From Rhineura floridana (lineage: Eukaryota > Chordata > Lepidosauria > Squamata > Rhineuridae): a stretch of 64,000 nucleotides of DNA. Within the stretch, counting starts at the first letter, position 1; each line of letters begins with the position of its first letter. The stretch spans positions 74,251,120 through 74,315,119 of the forward strand of contig NC_084482.1 in NCBI RefSeq assembly GCF_030035675.1, written 5' to 3'. Shown piece after piece: positions 44,031 through 55,112 of this stretch. The notes beneath the pieces are model-generated. The model had not been told where the DNA came from. It did not search any database and worked only from the letters and a program-made list of their open reading frames with translations. The translations under genes and the position numbers were made by a program.

Positions 44031-44730
44031 TCATTATACAGCCACAAGAGCGGCTGTACAGTAGGGCCCCGCTTTACAGCGCTTCGCGTTACAGCGTTCC
44101 GCTAATACAGCGGTTGTGAATTGTAGAAAGGCCCCACTTTACAGCGCTTGTTCCACTTTTACAGCAGTTTTTTGCCGCCGGGCGCCATTTTGGTCAATGT
44201 AAGTCAATGGGATCCGCTTTACAGCGGTTTTCGCTTTACAGCAGGGGTCCGGAACGTAACCCGCTGTATGAGCGGAGTCCTACTGTATACTATAGTCAGT
44301 ATGGATTTTTCGCATTCCACAATGTTAAATTCAAAATACCCCCATGCCATTCTCATGCTTCCTATAAGCTAATTTCAAAACAAAACCTTACAAAACTTAT
44401 AGTCCTGAACTCAGAAACACTTGCTTAACAACCCTCTGTATTTTCATGGCGATACAGAAAACAGTCAGAGTGAATCTAGAGTTCAAAGTGTAAAAAGAGA
44501 GAAAAATCAGACCTGTTGGACTTTTTTTTCTGTCAGAGTTCTCATAATTTGTTGAAATTAATAAAAATCAGCCATGTTCACAGAGTACCTATAATCCTAT
44601 TATTGACCTTGCCCCATACGCTGACCTTCATCTTCTGTAGTTTAATAGCTAAAAAATGCCTGGCTGATTTTTAATTAATTAAAGAAATTTAGCATTAAAC
44701 TCAATGATATTGTCGGGCATGCTCAGTAAG
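44031..44730. repeat. Unclassified dispersed repeat, split by a MITE
   Basis: The sequence outside the MITE ('attatacagcca', 'cgcattccacaatgttaaat', 'ttgcttaacaaccctct', 'ttttcatggcgatac', 'tcataatttgttgaaatt') aligns with 62563-62893. The 44-kb copy extends further, to about 44730. The family is unknown to me. Confidence 0.7.
44059..44285. mobile_element. MITE with CAGTAGGGCCCC ends
   Basis: It begins CAGTAGGGCCCCGCT and ends AGCGGAGTCCTACTG, flanked by TA (44057-44058, 44286-44287). The interior repeats 'ctttacagcg' words. The second copy of the surrounding repeat at 62563 lacks it, which confirms an insertion. TA target duplication suggests Tc1/mariner-like mobilisation. It is related to 53175-53353. 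Confidence 0.85.
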
Positions 44731-44807
44731 AACCAATTGTCAGTGTTCTAAAAGACAGACTCACAGCTTCTGGGCTTGCCTAATCAGGGGGCTACACCCA
44801 CAACAGA

Positions 44808-45055
44808 CCTTTATTTCACTAGACAGTCATGGCTTCCCCCAAAGAATCCTGGGAAAAATGGTTTGTGAAGAGTGCTGAGAGGAGACTGCTATTCCCCTGA
44901 CAGAGCTCGTGGCCAGAGTGGTTTAACAGTCAGCTGCTCTTATTGAAGCTCTGTGAGGGAAACAGTGCGCCTCCTAGCAACGCTCAGCACCCTTCACTAA
45001 ATACCCTTCCCAGAATTCTTTGGGAGAAGCCATGACTGTCTAAAGTGAAATAAAG
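44808..45055. mobile_element. MITE with long inverted repeats
   Basis: Arms of about 48 bp, from 'cctttatttcact' through 'agacagtcatggcttccc' and 'caaagaatcctgggaa', are repeated in reverse complement at the right end. It belongs to the same squamate group as the MITE split by the L2 at 30010/34175. No coding capacity. Confidence 0.85.
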
Positions 45056-45219
45056 GCGTGGAGTAGATGTGGCCAGGGACAGCTTTGGTTTAAATTTGGG
45101 TGGGAGGCTACATGTGCCTGCTGTAGAATAAAAAGGTGGGGGAAGCCCTGAAAAAGAATACTATCCACAATGTTTTTCTTTTGGAAAAGAAAGGGGCTTT
45201 CCCTCTGCCCAATGCCATC

Positions 45220-45790
45220 CAATCTCCTCCCCACTCCCTTCCCGCCCTCCTCCTCCCCTCCCCCAGGTCAGTTTCACCAATCCTAAGCATCATTGCACAG
45301 GAGTAAATCCCACTGAACTCAAAAAGCATACACATGATCAAACTTCCCCTCCCCTATCCCCTCCCTCTTGCCTCACCCCTCCCTTCCCATCCCCTCCCTC
45401 CCCCTCCCCTTCTTTCTGCTCTCCTCTCCCCCCTTTTCTCCTTCCCTCTACTCTCCCCTCCCCCCCATGGTCAGTTTTACCTATCCTAGCCATGATTGCA
45501 CGGGAATAAATTCCACTGAACTCAATGATCAGACCTGTATTTCCCCTCCTTCCCCTCTCTTCTCCCTTTCTCCTCTCCTCCCCTCTTCCTTTTTCCTCCT
45601 CCCCTGCCCACTCCAGCCCTCCCTCTCCATGGTCTGTTTTACCTATCCTAAGCATGATTGCACGGGAGTAAATCCCAATGAACTCAATAAACATGCAAAT
45701 GATCAAACCTGCCCTCCTCCTCTCCTCCCCCTCCTCCCTTCCCCACCCCGTGTCAGTTTCACCTATCCTAAGCATGATTGCAGGGGAGTA
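45220..45790 (+). repeat. Polypyrimidine tract array with a spaced 30-nt word
   Basis: Four C/T-rich tracts (about 45220-45265, 45343-45465, 45540-45628, 45707-45750) are each followed by the same word, approximately 'acctatcctaagcatgattg' then 'cacgggagtaaatccca'. The word starts at 45268, 45471, 45633 and 45753. The tracts are almost free of purines. Open frames here encode only low-complexity Ser/Pro/Leu peptides. The word itself belongs to a dispersed squamate repeat. Confidence 0.85.
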
Positions 45791-46440
45791 TGCTCAGAGG
45801 CAGTTACCAAATTCTTCCAAGCTACACAGGAAGTGGATTGGACTGTGAAAGAGCAACCCAAATTGTATTTGCATTTTTACAAATTTATAGGGCAGTACAA
45901 TATCTCAGAGAGGAGATCTGGTCTCCTGCTCCCCTGGTGCATTCACTATAGCTGCCCAATTTCCCTGCTTTTTAAAGTTTGATAGAAATATTTGTTGGCT
46001 ATATAGGTATGTTCTTAAACTGCAAGGTTTTTTGCCTGTTAGTGAATAACTTCTCTAGAGGAAATGGGGCTCTTTTCAGAAAACAAACTTGAGGCCTGAT
46101 TTCAGGCTTCTTTGCTTTGTGTCACATTTCCAGAGATAATGGTATTGCCATGATATTGTCTTATATATGAGGCTCCAATTCTTCCCTATCCTGATTAAAG
46201 ACATTTCTCAAGTTTACCTTCTTCTTTTGAACAAACAGGATGAGTCAAACATTTTGTATATGTATGTTTTCTCGATCCTTGGAAACTCCATGAATCATCC
46301 AGTTTCACTTGTGCTTACAGCCAGTTCTGTGCACTACAGTGGAAGTCCCCTATTCCTCTTCTATATAGTGCAATAGTATGCCTTCCTGATTGCAGCTCAT
46401 GTGCTAAAAATAAATTTACTAATTATTTTATTAATTCATT
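45791..46440. other. No recognised feature
   Basis: AT-rich sequence after the polypyrimidine array. No supported gene. Confidence 0.35.
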
Positions 46441-47560
46441 CTTGTGAATTTCTGTCTTGCTTCCTAACTGCACTCAGAGGAGCTTAAAACATCTCTCTCC
46501 ACACAATTTACTTATTTAACAGATTTTTATAACACTCTTCAGCAGGGTTTCTAGGGCAATTCTTAAAATACATAACAAATAAACAAAATCATAAGAAAAT
46601 ACATAACAATAAAGAAATGATTAAAACAACAGTTAAAGTATTTTTATAAGCCCTGAGAAAAAAGCCTTTTGACTGACATCCAAAAGATAATAGAGGAGCC
46701 AGGCAAGCCTTGCTGAGGAAAGAATTTCACAAATGGGATGCCCCAACTGTGGTCTTCTTCCCACATTCCTCTTGCCAGATGGCCTTCAAAGATTATCTTA
46801 GTGCAGATTGATGTGGGAGCAGGTCCAAGACACCAGAGAGCTTTATAGGTGAGCACCATCAGCACTTTGAATTGTGCTCAGAAATGAACCAGAAGCTGGC
46901 AGAGTTGTTTAAGCATTGGCAAAGTGTGTTCTCAACTGCTGGTCCCAGTGAATAAGTTAGTAGCCATAATTGTAGTTTCTGGGCAGGCGACAAAGGCAGC
47001 TCCACTTAACAATGCATTAGTCTAACCTGGGCAGTATCAGAACATACATAACCGGGGCTAGGTTATCTGTATGCAACAGAGGGCACAGTTGGCGCACCAG
47101 CTTTAGATGGCTCACTGGGCCACTGAGCTCACTGAGGCATCTAGTGACAAAGCTGAATCTAAGAGCATCCATAAATTGCAACCCTGGTCCTTTAGGGAGA
47201 ATGTATTCCCATCTACAACAGGCGGAGCACCATCTCCCTAAGAAAATGAAATGCCAACCCTCAAAACTTCCATCTTGTCAAGACTGATCCTCACTTTATT
47301 GGCCTTTATCCAGCCCATTACTGATTTCAGGCACTAACTTAACACTTCCACTGTCATGTAGAAAATGCTATGAAAGCCCAACACCATAAATCTTTTGTGA
47401 AGGGTTGGCAACTAGGCCTTGCAGAGGAGCCCTCTGATGACCTTAACTACTGGGAAGGAAGATGCATATGAGGCATGACTAGCAGGTATGTGGGACCCAG
47501 GCCATTTGAAGCTTAATAGGTCAGAACTAGCACATTGAATAGTGTTTAAATTCTAGACAC
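46440..47560 (-). repeat. Old L2-like LINE remnant, antisense
   Basis: 'tttataacactcttcagcag', 'caaatgggatgccccaactg', 'gctttataggtgagcacc' and 'ttgaattgtgctcagaaatg' are the kind of conserved 3' region found in old squamate L2-like LINEs in reverse orientation. No usable frame remains. The assignment is from memory of the family, not from a second copy here. Confidence 0.5.
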
Positions 47561-48690
47561 TAGAGAAAGGTGAAACTCATGAAGCATGGTATTTTTAAAA
47601 GAACAACCTGAATTTGATTCATTCATCTTGATGCCTGAGTTCCTATTTTGCTAATATTTAATAAAGATTTTCTTTCTTAAACAGCAGAGGTGGGCTACCT
47701 TGATAAATGAAACACTGCCCTATCTCTCTGCAGATGCACAAAATGTTTCTTGATATATAATACTTCAGTTAATTAATCCTCCTGGAGGTGCGTTTGCTTT
47801 GCATTAAAGAGATCTTTCTTCCAGGGCTGGGGAGGGAAGGACCCAATATGATTCAGAGGGGGAAGGGGAGGGGAGGGACCCTTTAAAGCCCCTACTGAAG
47901 CTGCCCCCACTATGAGTGGGTGTAAAAACCTATCCCTATTCTTTCCATGTTATTCCTACCTCTGGTACAAAAGTTTCTGTGAAAGAAGTAATGTCCAGGA
48001 ACATATCTACTTTAATTGAGATATTACTGTATTTCTGTCCACTGATGGGATATGAATATGAAGTAGAAATGTGTATTAGTATGTTACAACTAGTACATGC
48101 TTCCAATCAAAAAGCAGCTTTTTGGGATAGATGAACAGAAAGCTGAAAATGCCCCTGCAGCTGGAATAGTGGCAGCTGGCTCAGAGTCAGAGGCAAACAA
48201 ACTGAACACCTATTTCAACCTCTGGAAGCTTGTTAGAAAGTACTGCTGCTCCATCCGGAGCATCCCTGAATGCAAAATAAGCAAGTGAATATTTTAGTCA
48301 CTTAAAACCCACTGCAACGATTTCCAGGAGTAGCTGTGTGAGCTTGCTGCGGCAGAAACGAAGTGTTTGGTAGCACCTTAAACACTCCTTAACAAAGTTA
48401 TGATGGCATAATAAGACCGAATGCTTATTATACCATAATAAATGTGATAGTCTTTTAGTTGCCACATGACTCTTTGTTGTTTAAAACCCTCGACATTTTT
48501 TGTTTGTTAACATTACTGAGGGGAGGGGGTTCAGCTTAGATCATAACAAAGCCAGCTGGCCACTAGAGGAACCCAAAGCATACACTAAGCCTTTCTACGT
48601 TTCCTCTGATAAACTAGAAGCGCAGCCCTAACCAAAAATTTCGCCAGAACTCCCATTCTTTACTCTGATGCAAGCAAAGCAATCTCTTTA
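47561..48690. other. No gene recognised upstream of the TRAPPC5 promoter
   Basis: An open frame at 48097-48288 has neither a recognised domain nor splice support. The rest is unique-looking sequence. Confidence 0.35.
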
Positions 48691-49161
48691 CACCGGGGAA
48701 GAGGAGACGACAACCAATACGCATGCGTACAGCTGCCTTCCGTCATAGAGGAGAGACCGGAAATGTGGTCTATCCTTCACTCCTTGATAACCATAGAGAA
48801 GTAGTTGGTTGCTAGGGTGGCAGTTTAACTGTCCACCCTACGTCTTCCTTTCTGTCAACCGCTGACGTTGGATTTCTGTCAAGCCCTTTTTTCTCCCACA
48901 GTTTTGTAAAGTGCAGGTTATTTCCAGCCTTACAATATTTGGTTAGGTTCAACTCGAGCTCCGAGAAAACACTGCGTTTTGGTATAGTCCCATGGAACGA
49001 AGTTTGCAAAGGTAGGCCACAGCCTGGTTGCCATAGTAACACTTCCGGGTCTCCCTCCGCTTCCGTTAGGCGCCTTTGTTTACCTCAACCCTTTTGCAGC
49101 GGACGTAAAGGTTGTCGCGCTGGCGGAAGGTGAAAATAACTGTAATAACTTCACACAGCAG
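48690..49161 (+). promoter_or_regulatory. TRAPPC5: TRAPPC5 promoter region and 5'UTR exon
   Basis: CpG-bearing sequence stands out from the AT-rich surroundings. It contains a perfect RFX X-box, GTTGCCATAGTAAC (49027-49040), directly followed by an ETS site, ACTTCCGG (49041-49048), and a second 'cgcttccg' ETS-like word. There is no TATA box, as expected of a housekeeping gene. The untranslated first exon ends at 49161 with donor CAG|GTGAGAG. The start of transcription cannot be placed exactly but probably lies between 49050 and 49130. Confidence 0.75.
49027..49040 (+). promoter_or_regulatory. RFX X-box motif
   Basis: GTTGCCATAGTAAC matches the X-box consensus GTNRCC-N(0-3)-RGYAAC at every defined position with a 2-base spacer. 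X-boxes bind RFX factors, known regulators of ciliary and MHC class II genes. Confidence 0.7.
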
Positions 49162-49727
49162 GTGAGAGATATGGAGTGTATTTGGGCTCAGTAGATGTTG
49201 CGAGGGAGGAAGCATGATGAGGTCAAATGCAGCCTTTCTCTCTTAATCTCGGCAACACCGCCCTTGATTGCAGAGCCAGAGAGAGAGGGAAGATCCCCTT
49301 TAAAGACATAGCCGCATTCCAGGTGCAGCTATTTTCTAGCGCAAGGGGGATTGTATCTCGCATCTATGCTATAAATATAGATAGATTTGATAAACGGCAT
49401 ATAGGACCTGGCTTTTTCCAAAGGAAGCCTTTGGAACTGTAATTTTGCAGGAGTGCTGGGTATTATTTGGTAATCTCTAACCCTATCATAGAACTACAAT
49501 ATCCCCAGAGTAAAAGAGGCTAGAAATATGTTTCCATTTGTGATGTAAACGAAACTGGAACTAGTCTGGTATTTTTGTAAATTACTGCCACCACTTCAGT
49601 GGCTGCTAGTTATGATAACTGTGTGTGTTAACGCCAATATTGGAGGTCGTATATCTCTGAGCACCTGTTGCTGCGAATTGTGTGTGGGGCTTACTATTCA
49701 TTTATAAAAGTATTTGTAAACTACCAG

Positions 49728-49835
49728 CTCCTGCTTGCGGGCTTCTCATAGGCATCTGGTTGACCACTGTGAGAACAGGATGTTTGGACTAGATGGGTCT
49801 TTGGTCTGATCCAGCTGTCCTTATATTCTTCTGGT
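49728..49835 (+). repeat. CR1 3' UTR scrap
   Basis: 'gcttgcgggcttctcatagg' followed by 'catctggttgaccactgtga' and 'ggactagatgggtctttggt' is the conserved CR1 tail with a worn end. Confidence 0.85.
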
Positions 49836-50087
49836 TTCTTACTATCAGGAGCATTTAGATTAGAGTATTTGTAACCAAGATGATTCCACAGTGGCCAAGT
49901 TAATTCCCTTGGAAAGCCAGCGAGTAAAGCATGGAAGTAATAGCCTTCTGTTCTTGCATCTTAGCAAATAGTATGCAGAGACTTACTGCTTCTCAGTTGG
50001 GAGTGGGGGATTCCCTTTAGCCTTCTGGACTAGCAAACCTATCCTTAATTCATTTTTCTAATGCCCCTTTAATAAAGCTAAACTAGT

Positions 50088-50440
50088 GGCTATTGCCACA
50101 TCTTGTGGTGGTAAATTCCATACATTAAATACAATAAAATAAATACATTAAACACAATAAAATATAAATATTTTATAATTATGTATAAAAATGTAGTTCC
50201 TTCTGTCTGACCTGAATCTGCTGCCAAACTATTTCATTGGATGACCTAGAATTCTAGTATTATGAAGGAGAAAACTTTCAATCTATGTCGCCATACTATA
50301 CATAATTTCATATATTGCTCTGAGGTCCACCCCTGTTCCCTCATTTCTAACTAAAAAGCCCCCTTGCTGAAAATATTGTAGCTTATCCTTGTAGAGATTC
50401 AAACCCCGTGATCATTTTGGTTGTCCTTTTTCTGCAGATA
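50088..50440 (-). repeat. CR1 ORF2 end, antisense fragment
   Basis: 'ccacatcttgtggtggtaaa' followed by 'ttccatac', 'ctagtattatgaagga', 'aactaaaaagccc' and 'tggttgtcctttttctg' matches the antisense of CR1 ORF2 at 57470-57780 in the same order. It is heavily diverged. Confidence 0.85.
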
Positions 50441-50499
50441 TGCATATCTGTATTTGTTTTGTTTGTATTCTGTGCTTTATCTGAAAATCTGAATGGCAT

Positions 50500-50655
50500 A
50501 TGTCTGCAGGATTTCCAACATTTAATCTCCACAAGAACGTGTGGGTTAAGTTAGGCTAGGAGGTGATGATTAGCCCAAAGTCACCTACTTCTATCATGGT
50601 GGCTGGCAATACCTAAATTCACTCAATCCACTGCATTGCACCGGCTTGGATGTCT
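50500..50655 (-). repeat. MIR-like SINE, antisense fragment
   Basis: 'taatctccacaagaacgtg', 'gttaggctaggaggtgatga' and 'gcccaaagtcacctact' follow the antisense MIR-type consensus. It is diverged. Confidence 0.55.
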
Positions 50656-50780
50656 GTCTTCCCATGCAAAATAACTAGCATTTAGAAGCTGCTATATAAG
50701 ACAGTGCCCCTCTTGAAATACAGTTCTATTAATTCAGGACAGGTACTTATTACCCAATAACATTTTCTCTCTATAGCACC

Positions 50781-51347
50781 ATGGATGCACGTTTTACTCG
50801 TGGGAAGTCTGCTATCCTTGAGCGGTCACTCACCCGGCCCAAGACTGATGTTAGCCTCAGTGCCTTTTCACTATTGTTTTCTGAGATTGTACAGTACTGT
50901 CAGAACAGGGTATACTCTGTCTCTGAACTTCAGAACAAACTTTCTGAGCTAGGTCAGCAGGTGGGAGCCCGTATCCTGGATGTGCTGGTGATGCGGGAGA
51001 AAAATGGTAAGAGAGAAACCAAGGTCATCAACATTCTGCTTTTCATCAAAGTGACTGTATGGAAGGCTCTCTTTGGGAAGGAGGCTGACAAGCTGGAGCA
51101 AGCCAACGATGATGACAAGACCTACTACATCATTGAGAAAGAGCCTCTCATCAATACTTACATTTCTGTTCCCAAGGAGAACAGTACACTCAACTGTGCT
51201 TCTTTCACAGCTGGCATTGTGGAGGCCATGCTGACCTGCAGTGGCTTCCCTGCCAAGGTCACAGCCCACTGGCACAAGGGAACCACCCTCATGATCAAAT
51301 TTGATGAATCAGTAATAGCACGTGACAAAACCCTGGATGGCCGCTGA
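50781..51347 (+). CDS. TRAPPC5: TRAPPC5, trafficking protein particle complex subunit 5
   Basis: The 188-residue protein has the same length as mammalian TRAPPC5 (yeast Trs31), a Bet3-family subunit of the TRAPP complexes. These tether transport vesicles at the ER-Golgi and Golgi and act as exchange factors for Rab1/Rab11-type GTPases. The start MDARFTRGKSAILERSL, the internal FGKEADKLEQANDD, EKEPLINTYISVPKENSTLN and FPAKVTAHWHKGTTLMIKF match the family almost residue for residue. The whole CDS is one exon, as in mammals, with Kozak context CACCATGG and an intron ending 4 nt before the ATG. The 3' UTR ends near the AATAAA at 52367. The frame is intact and the gene should be functional. Confidence 0.98.
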   Translation: MDARFTRGKSAILERSLTRPKTDVSLSAFSLLFSEIVQYCQNRVYSVSELQNKLSELGQQVGARILDVLVMREKNGKRETKVINILLFIKVTVWKALFGKEADKLEQANDDDKTYYIIEKEPLINTYISVPKENSTLNCASFTAGIVEAMLTCSGFPAKVTAHWHKGTTLMIKFDESVIARDKTLDGR

Positions 51348-52390
51348 CTACAATTTGTTTGAATTAATCTGAATCTTGTATATGCGTATTTTGACAGCAT
51401 CCTGAAATAACTACCCTGACCATGCTTTGGCGGTATGTGGTGAGGAAGAAATGGTCCAGTCTGTATTGATGGTAAATGTTTCTACAGCATTTGTACTGAT
51501 TATCTAGGACCACTTCTGCTTCCAGAAATCTCCCTGAATTCTGTTCCTTGAATCTTAGCAGAGGATTGAAGAGGGAATGGAGTTTGTTTTCCTTGCCAAA
51601 AGATAGCATAGCCCTAATTAGCAGATGATCTATATAATTTGATGTAAAGATCTCTCTTATGCTGTTGTCTTTTCATTTCTTTGTCATTGCCCTACTGATG
51701 TTGCCACTAGAAAATACTGATTAAGGGTGTATATTGCTGGAATAAGCCAAGACATCTTTGCTGCTGTTACTGCTTCTTAGCTAGTCCCTATTGATTATTA
51801 CTGAATATTTTACTCTGCTTGCTGTCTTACCTGCAGGCATGAGCTGGAGCTGGCTTAGCATACTAGGTGAAACCCACAAATTACATGACTAGATTCCTTT
51901 AGAATGGCTGAGGCTTGCAAACAAGGGCAGGGATAAAACATATCGGGGTGAAAGTTGTGTCTGTCTCCCTGAATTACACTCTTCACTGCCCATGCTGCTT
52001 CTGCTCTGGAGACAAACAGGCAGCAGAAATCTAAATTTAGTACTTGCCTTCACACCCTCAAATACCAAAAAAAGTTAGAAACTTCTCTGAGAGTTGTTCC
52101 AAGAGCTGTTCATACAGGGCTTTCCATCAGTACCACTGGTCCTTCATACAATTGTTTCCTGTCATACTTTTTGAAGCAGGGAAAGTGATGCATTCCTGAC
52201 CTAAGATTTCTCTCTTATTTTTTTTAAAGGGTAAAATAAGGTAACTAAAATACAAAGAACATACTGTTGAAATATGTTTAATTGCAGGGCTCTTCTTTAA
52301 ACCAACCGTTTATGAATCATTCCATGAAATGAAGATGCCAATGGTCTTGGAGAATTATACCCAGTTAATAAATTCTGTAAAATAACCCTT
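51348..52390 (+). other. TRAPPC5: TRAPPC5 3' UTR
   Basis: No repeat is obvious in this stretch, which fits a retained 3' UTR. It ends at the canonical poly(A) signal about 1.0 kb after the stop. Confidence 0.6.
52367..52372 (+). terminator. TRAPPC5: TRAPPC5 poly(A) signal
   Basis: AATAAA lies in 'ccagttaataaattctg', the first well-placed canonical signal after the TRAPPC5 stop codon. Confidence 0.55.
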
Positions 52391-52664
52391 TAAGGATTTT
52401 ATCATCTCCCTCTCTGAACTTAAACCATTTAGTGCAACTTACCCATGTTGTTCTTGTTCTGTACACACCACATTATATGGGACAGTACTAGTGTTCACAT
52501 TCTGTTTAAAAGGCATTGAATAGTTGGGTTTATATCCATGTTTTCAGTATGAAGATGCAAGTGAGTTTAGTGCTGTATTGCAAGTGATCTTTGAGAACAA
52601 ATCTTTCCTGTCTTGATGGGTTGAGAAAAGTTTAATATTCAGCCAATGCAGGTATGTCAGGGAT

Positions 52665-52775
52665 GGGAAACTTGGGGTTCTCCAGATGTTGTTGAAAAAT
52701 CCCATCAGTCCCAGCCAGCATGGCCAACGATCAGGGATGATGGAAGTTCAGCAACATCTAGGCCACAGCTTCCTC
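52665..52775. repeat. Hairpin MITE remnant
   Basis: 'gatgttgttgaaaaatccc' and 'atcagtcccagccagcatgg' followed by 'gatcagggatgatggaagtt' and 'cagcaacatct' form a decayed inverted repeat of the same 'cccatcagccccagccagca' family as the MITE at 5495. Other remnants lie at 54345-54450 and 55000-55110. Confidence 0.7.
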
Positions 52776-53174
52776 AACCCTGAGACATTTGGAACATTAG
52801 AATTTATTCCATAAATCATTAGATTAAATTATATGCTAAATACCATATGACTCAGTGGAGAGTTTTGCAGAAAGTAAACTCTAGTATTTGGTTCAAGTCC
52901 CTCTATAGTTCGTTTACTGTTCCCAAGTGTTCCTAAGTGACCATCTTCCATCATAGAGCCTCTACCTGCAATATTTGGCTTTCAGCCACTCAGACTCTGT
53001 GTAGGTTGAATGAGGTGGTAGAATCCAGGATCCATTTGACTTAGTCATGTCCATTAATTTCAGTGGGTCCACTCTAAGTAGGACTACCATTGAATACAAC
53101 CCATTCAAACAAAATACTCTATATATTTATAGATATGAATTCAGGTGAGGTGAAGGAAAACGTAGATCACTTTA

Positions 53175-53353
53175 CAGTAGGGCCCCACTGATATGGTGGG
53201 TTAGGTTCCAGACCCCCGCCAAAAAGCGGAACACCAACAATAAAATGACACCTGAAAAATGCCAAAAAAGCGGAACAAGCGCCGTATGAGTGGGGCCGTA
53301 CTGTAATTGAAAAATACCGTATTAGCGGAACGCCTAGAACCAGGGCCCTACTG
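53175..53353. mobile_element. MITE with CAGTAGGGCCC ends
   Basis: It begins CAGTAGGGCCCCACT and ends CCAGGGCCCTACTG with TA on both sides (53173-53174, 53354-53355). The interior contains a further 'gtggggccgtactgtaattg', as if another end of the same family lies inside it. It is related to 44059-44285. Confidence 0.82.
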
Positions 53354-53355
53354 TA

Positions 53356-54340
53356 TTAGGAATTGCTGTATTAGGATTCTGCATATGGCTTTGAGTGTCC
53401 TGTGGAAAGGAGATTGTATAGAGCAGGAATTTTCTTTTACTTTTGTTAGTGATGGGTTGCATCATAACTGGTAGAGAAATATCTTTTAGCTGATGTTTCT
53501 CAAAGGTGAGAGAAGTTACAGTTGACCTACTTACAAATCCTAGAGGACTGTTGTGTATGTTATTTAATAATTCTGAGCTGAAGCAGTAGTTCCTCCCCCA
53601 TCATGACGTTCATTATAAAATCACTAAATGGGGATGCAAGTAATGGAATTTAACCTCTTTTATGCATGCTTCAGTAATGTCATACATAGGATTGCAGATT
53701 TTTACTAATGTTAATAGAGTTTTGCTAATTGTCTTTGGACCTACTGATTTGTATGCATATAATGGCTTTTCTTCACTAGTAAGAGCCGGAAGTCTTCTTA
53801 TCTCAGAAGAAATGGAGCTTTTCCTGTCATCAGATGCTGAGAACATATAATGATGGGGTGCAACTCATGATAAAAATGACTGTTGGTGGCGAATCCAACA
53901 ACTAAATTGTCAGAGCAGAAAGGTCTTAATTGCTTAAAGAATGCAAAAAAATGAGACTATTTAAGTAAACATCTTCCAAAGAATAAGAGCTCCTTCTGAG
54001 AAAGAGTTTGCTATGTTGAACCAGGTACCCAAGTACAGAATAGGTCCATATACAAAATACAACAGTATAGCTTTAGGTTTGAAGGGTATCCAAGTGTATA
54101 AATGGAGGGAGGTCTTCCCTTAAAATAAATGAATGGGGCCCCAATATTTCCCTAATCGCATCCATGCTGTGTGCAGACATTGTTGGGGAAATAAATACCT
54201 TTCTAATAGCTGCTCTCTGTAAGAACAACCCTTAGAAAAGCAGTGATCTAGTTGGAGAACTTTAGATAGTGTAGTTATACATGGTCCTATTCACACAACC
54301 CAGGTATCAAGGTGTTAACAGTACCACTCATCTGGAGAAC
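53356..54340. other. No gene recognised
   Basis: Short frames on both strands near 53613-53850 overlap and have no domain. No repeat assigned. Confidence 0.35.
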
Positions 54341-54344
54341 CAGT

Positions 54345-54450
54345 GAGCCTTCAGATATTATTGGACTGCCATCAGCCCCAGCCTCAAAGGGCAATGATCA
54401 AGGATGATGGGAGTTGCAGTCAAGCAACATCTGGAGGTCTTTAGATGTTT
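54345..54450. repeat. Hairpin MITE remnant
   Basis: 'gactgccatcagccccagcc' and 'gatcaaggatgatgggagtt' with 'caacatctggagg' are the two arms of the 'cccatcagccccagcc' MITE family, decayed. Confidence 0.7.
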
Positions 54451-54999
54451 CACCTGTGATCTGCATCTTCCAGGGATGTTCAGACTCCTGGAAATAATTC
54501 CTAACTCTTCATAATTGCCATTCAAGTTGTGCTTTTGTTGTTTCTCAGTTATGCTACTGCCAGTCACTCAAGTTATGGAAATTGCAGCCTGTCTGAGTCA
54601 GAAATGAGTATACCAAGGAAATCCTAAATCTCTGTCATGTCATTGTGTGATAGAAAGGAAGCATGAATGAAAATTGTTACACGGAGAGTGGCTTTCTAGT
54701 GAAGAAGCAACAAGACAAGCACAGTTCCTCATCTTTAAGAAGTCACTCAAATTACCTTGGAATATTAATTTTACACGTTCTATTCATAGCCTTCAACAAT
54801 ATGTGTGGTTTTCTATGAATTTACTGTATATGTAGTGACAGAATGAGCCTCTTGTAGGACCTGTACATCCCTAGCGATAATTGTGTTAAAATATACTCTA
54901 CTGGAATGAACTGGTGCCTCTGGAAACACATCTACATCAGTCCTTGAAGTGCGAGAGGACTCGTGGCTTTTTTGCTGTTCACAGGGTAACAGGCCCACC

Positions 55000-55112
55000 T
55001 TCTGCCATTCACATTTACTCTAGCAAAGTTCCAGCATCCCTCACCATTGTCCATGCTGCCTAGAGCTGATGGTAGTTGGAGTTCTACAACATCTGAAGGG
55101 TACCACATTGGC
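55000..55112. repeat. Hairpin MITE remnant, opposite orientation
   Basis: 'agcatccctcaccattgtcc', 'gctgatggtagttggagttc' and 'tacaacatctgaaggg' match the same family as 54345-54450 in reverse. Confidence 0.65.

Larger units (their letters stand above)
49162..50776 (+). other. TRAPPC5: TRAPPC5 5'UTR intron
   Basis: The intron runs from GTGAGAG at 49162 to the acceptor 'cattttctctctatag' ending at 50776, leaving only CACC before the start codon. It contains a CR1 3' scrap, an antisense CR1 fragment and an antisense MIR-like SINE, and no coding sequence. Confidence 0.75.

Noticed and set aside
45338-45982. Long frames on both strands over the polypyrimidine array
   Set aside because: Low-complexity Pro/Ser/Leu or Gly/Glu/Arg peptides produced by simple sequence.
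48097-48288. 63-codon plus-strand frame upstream of the TRAPPC5 promoter
   Set aside because: No homology recognised, no Kozak context and no splice or poly(A) support.
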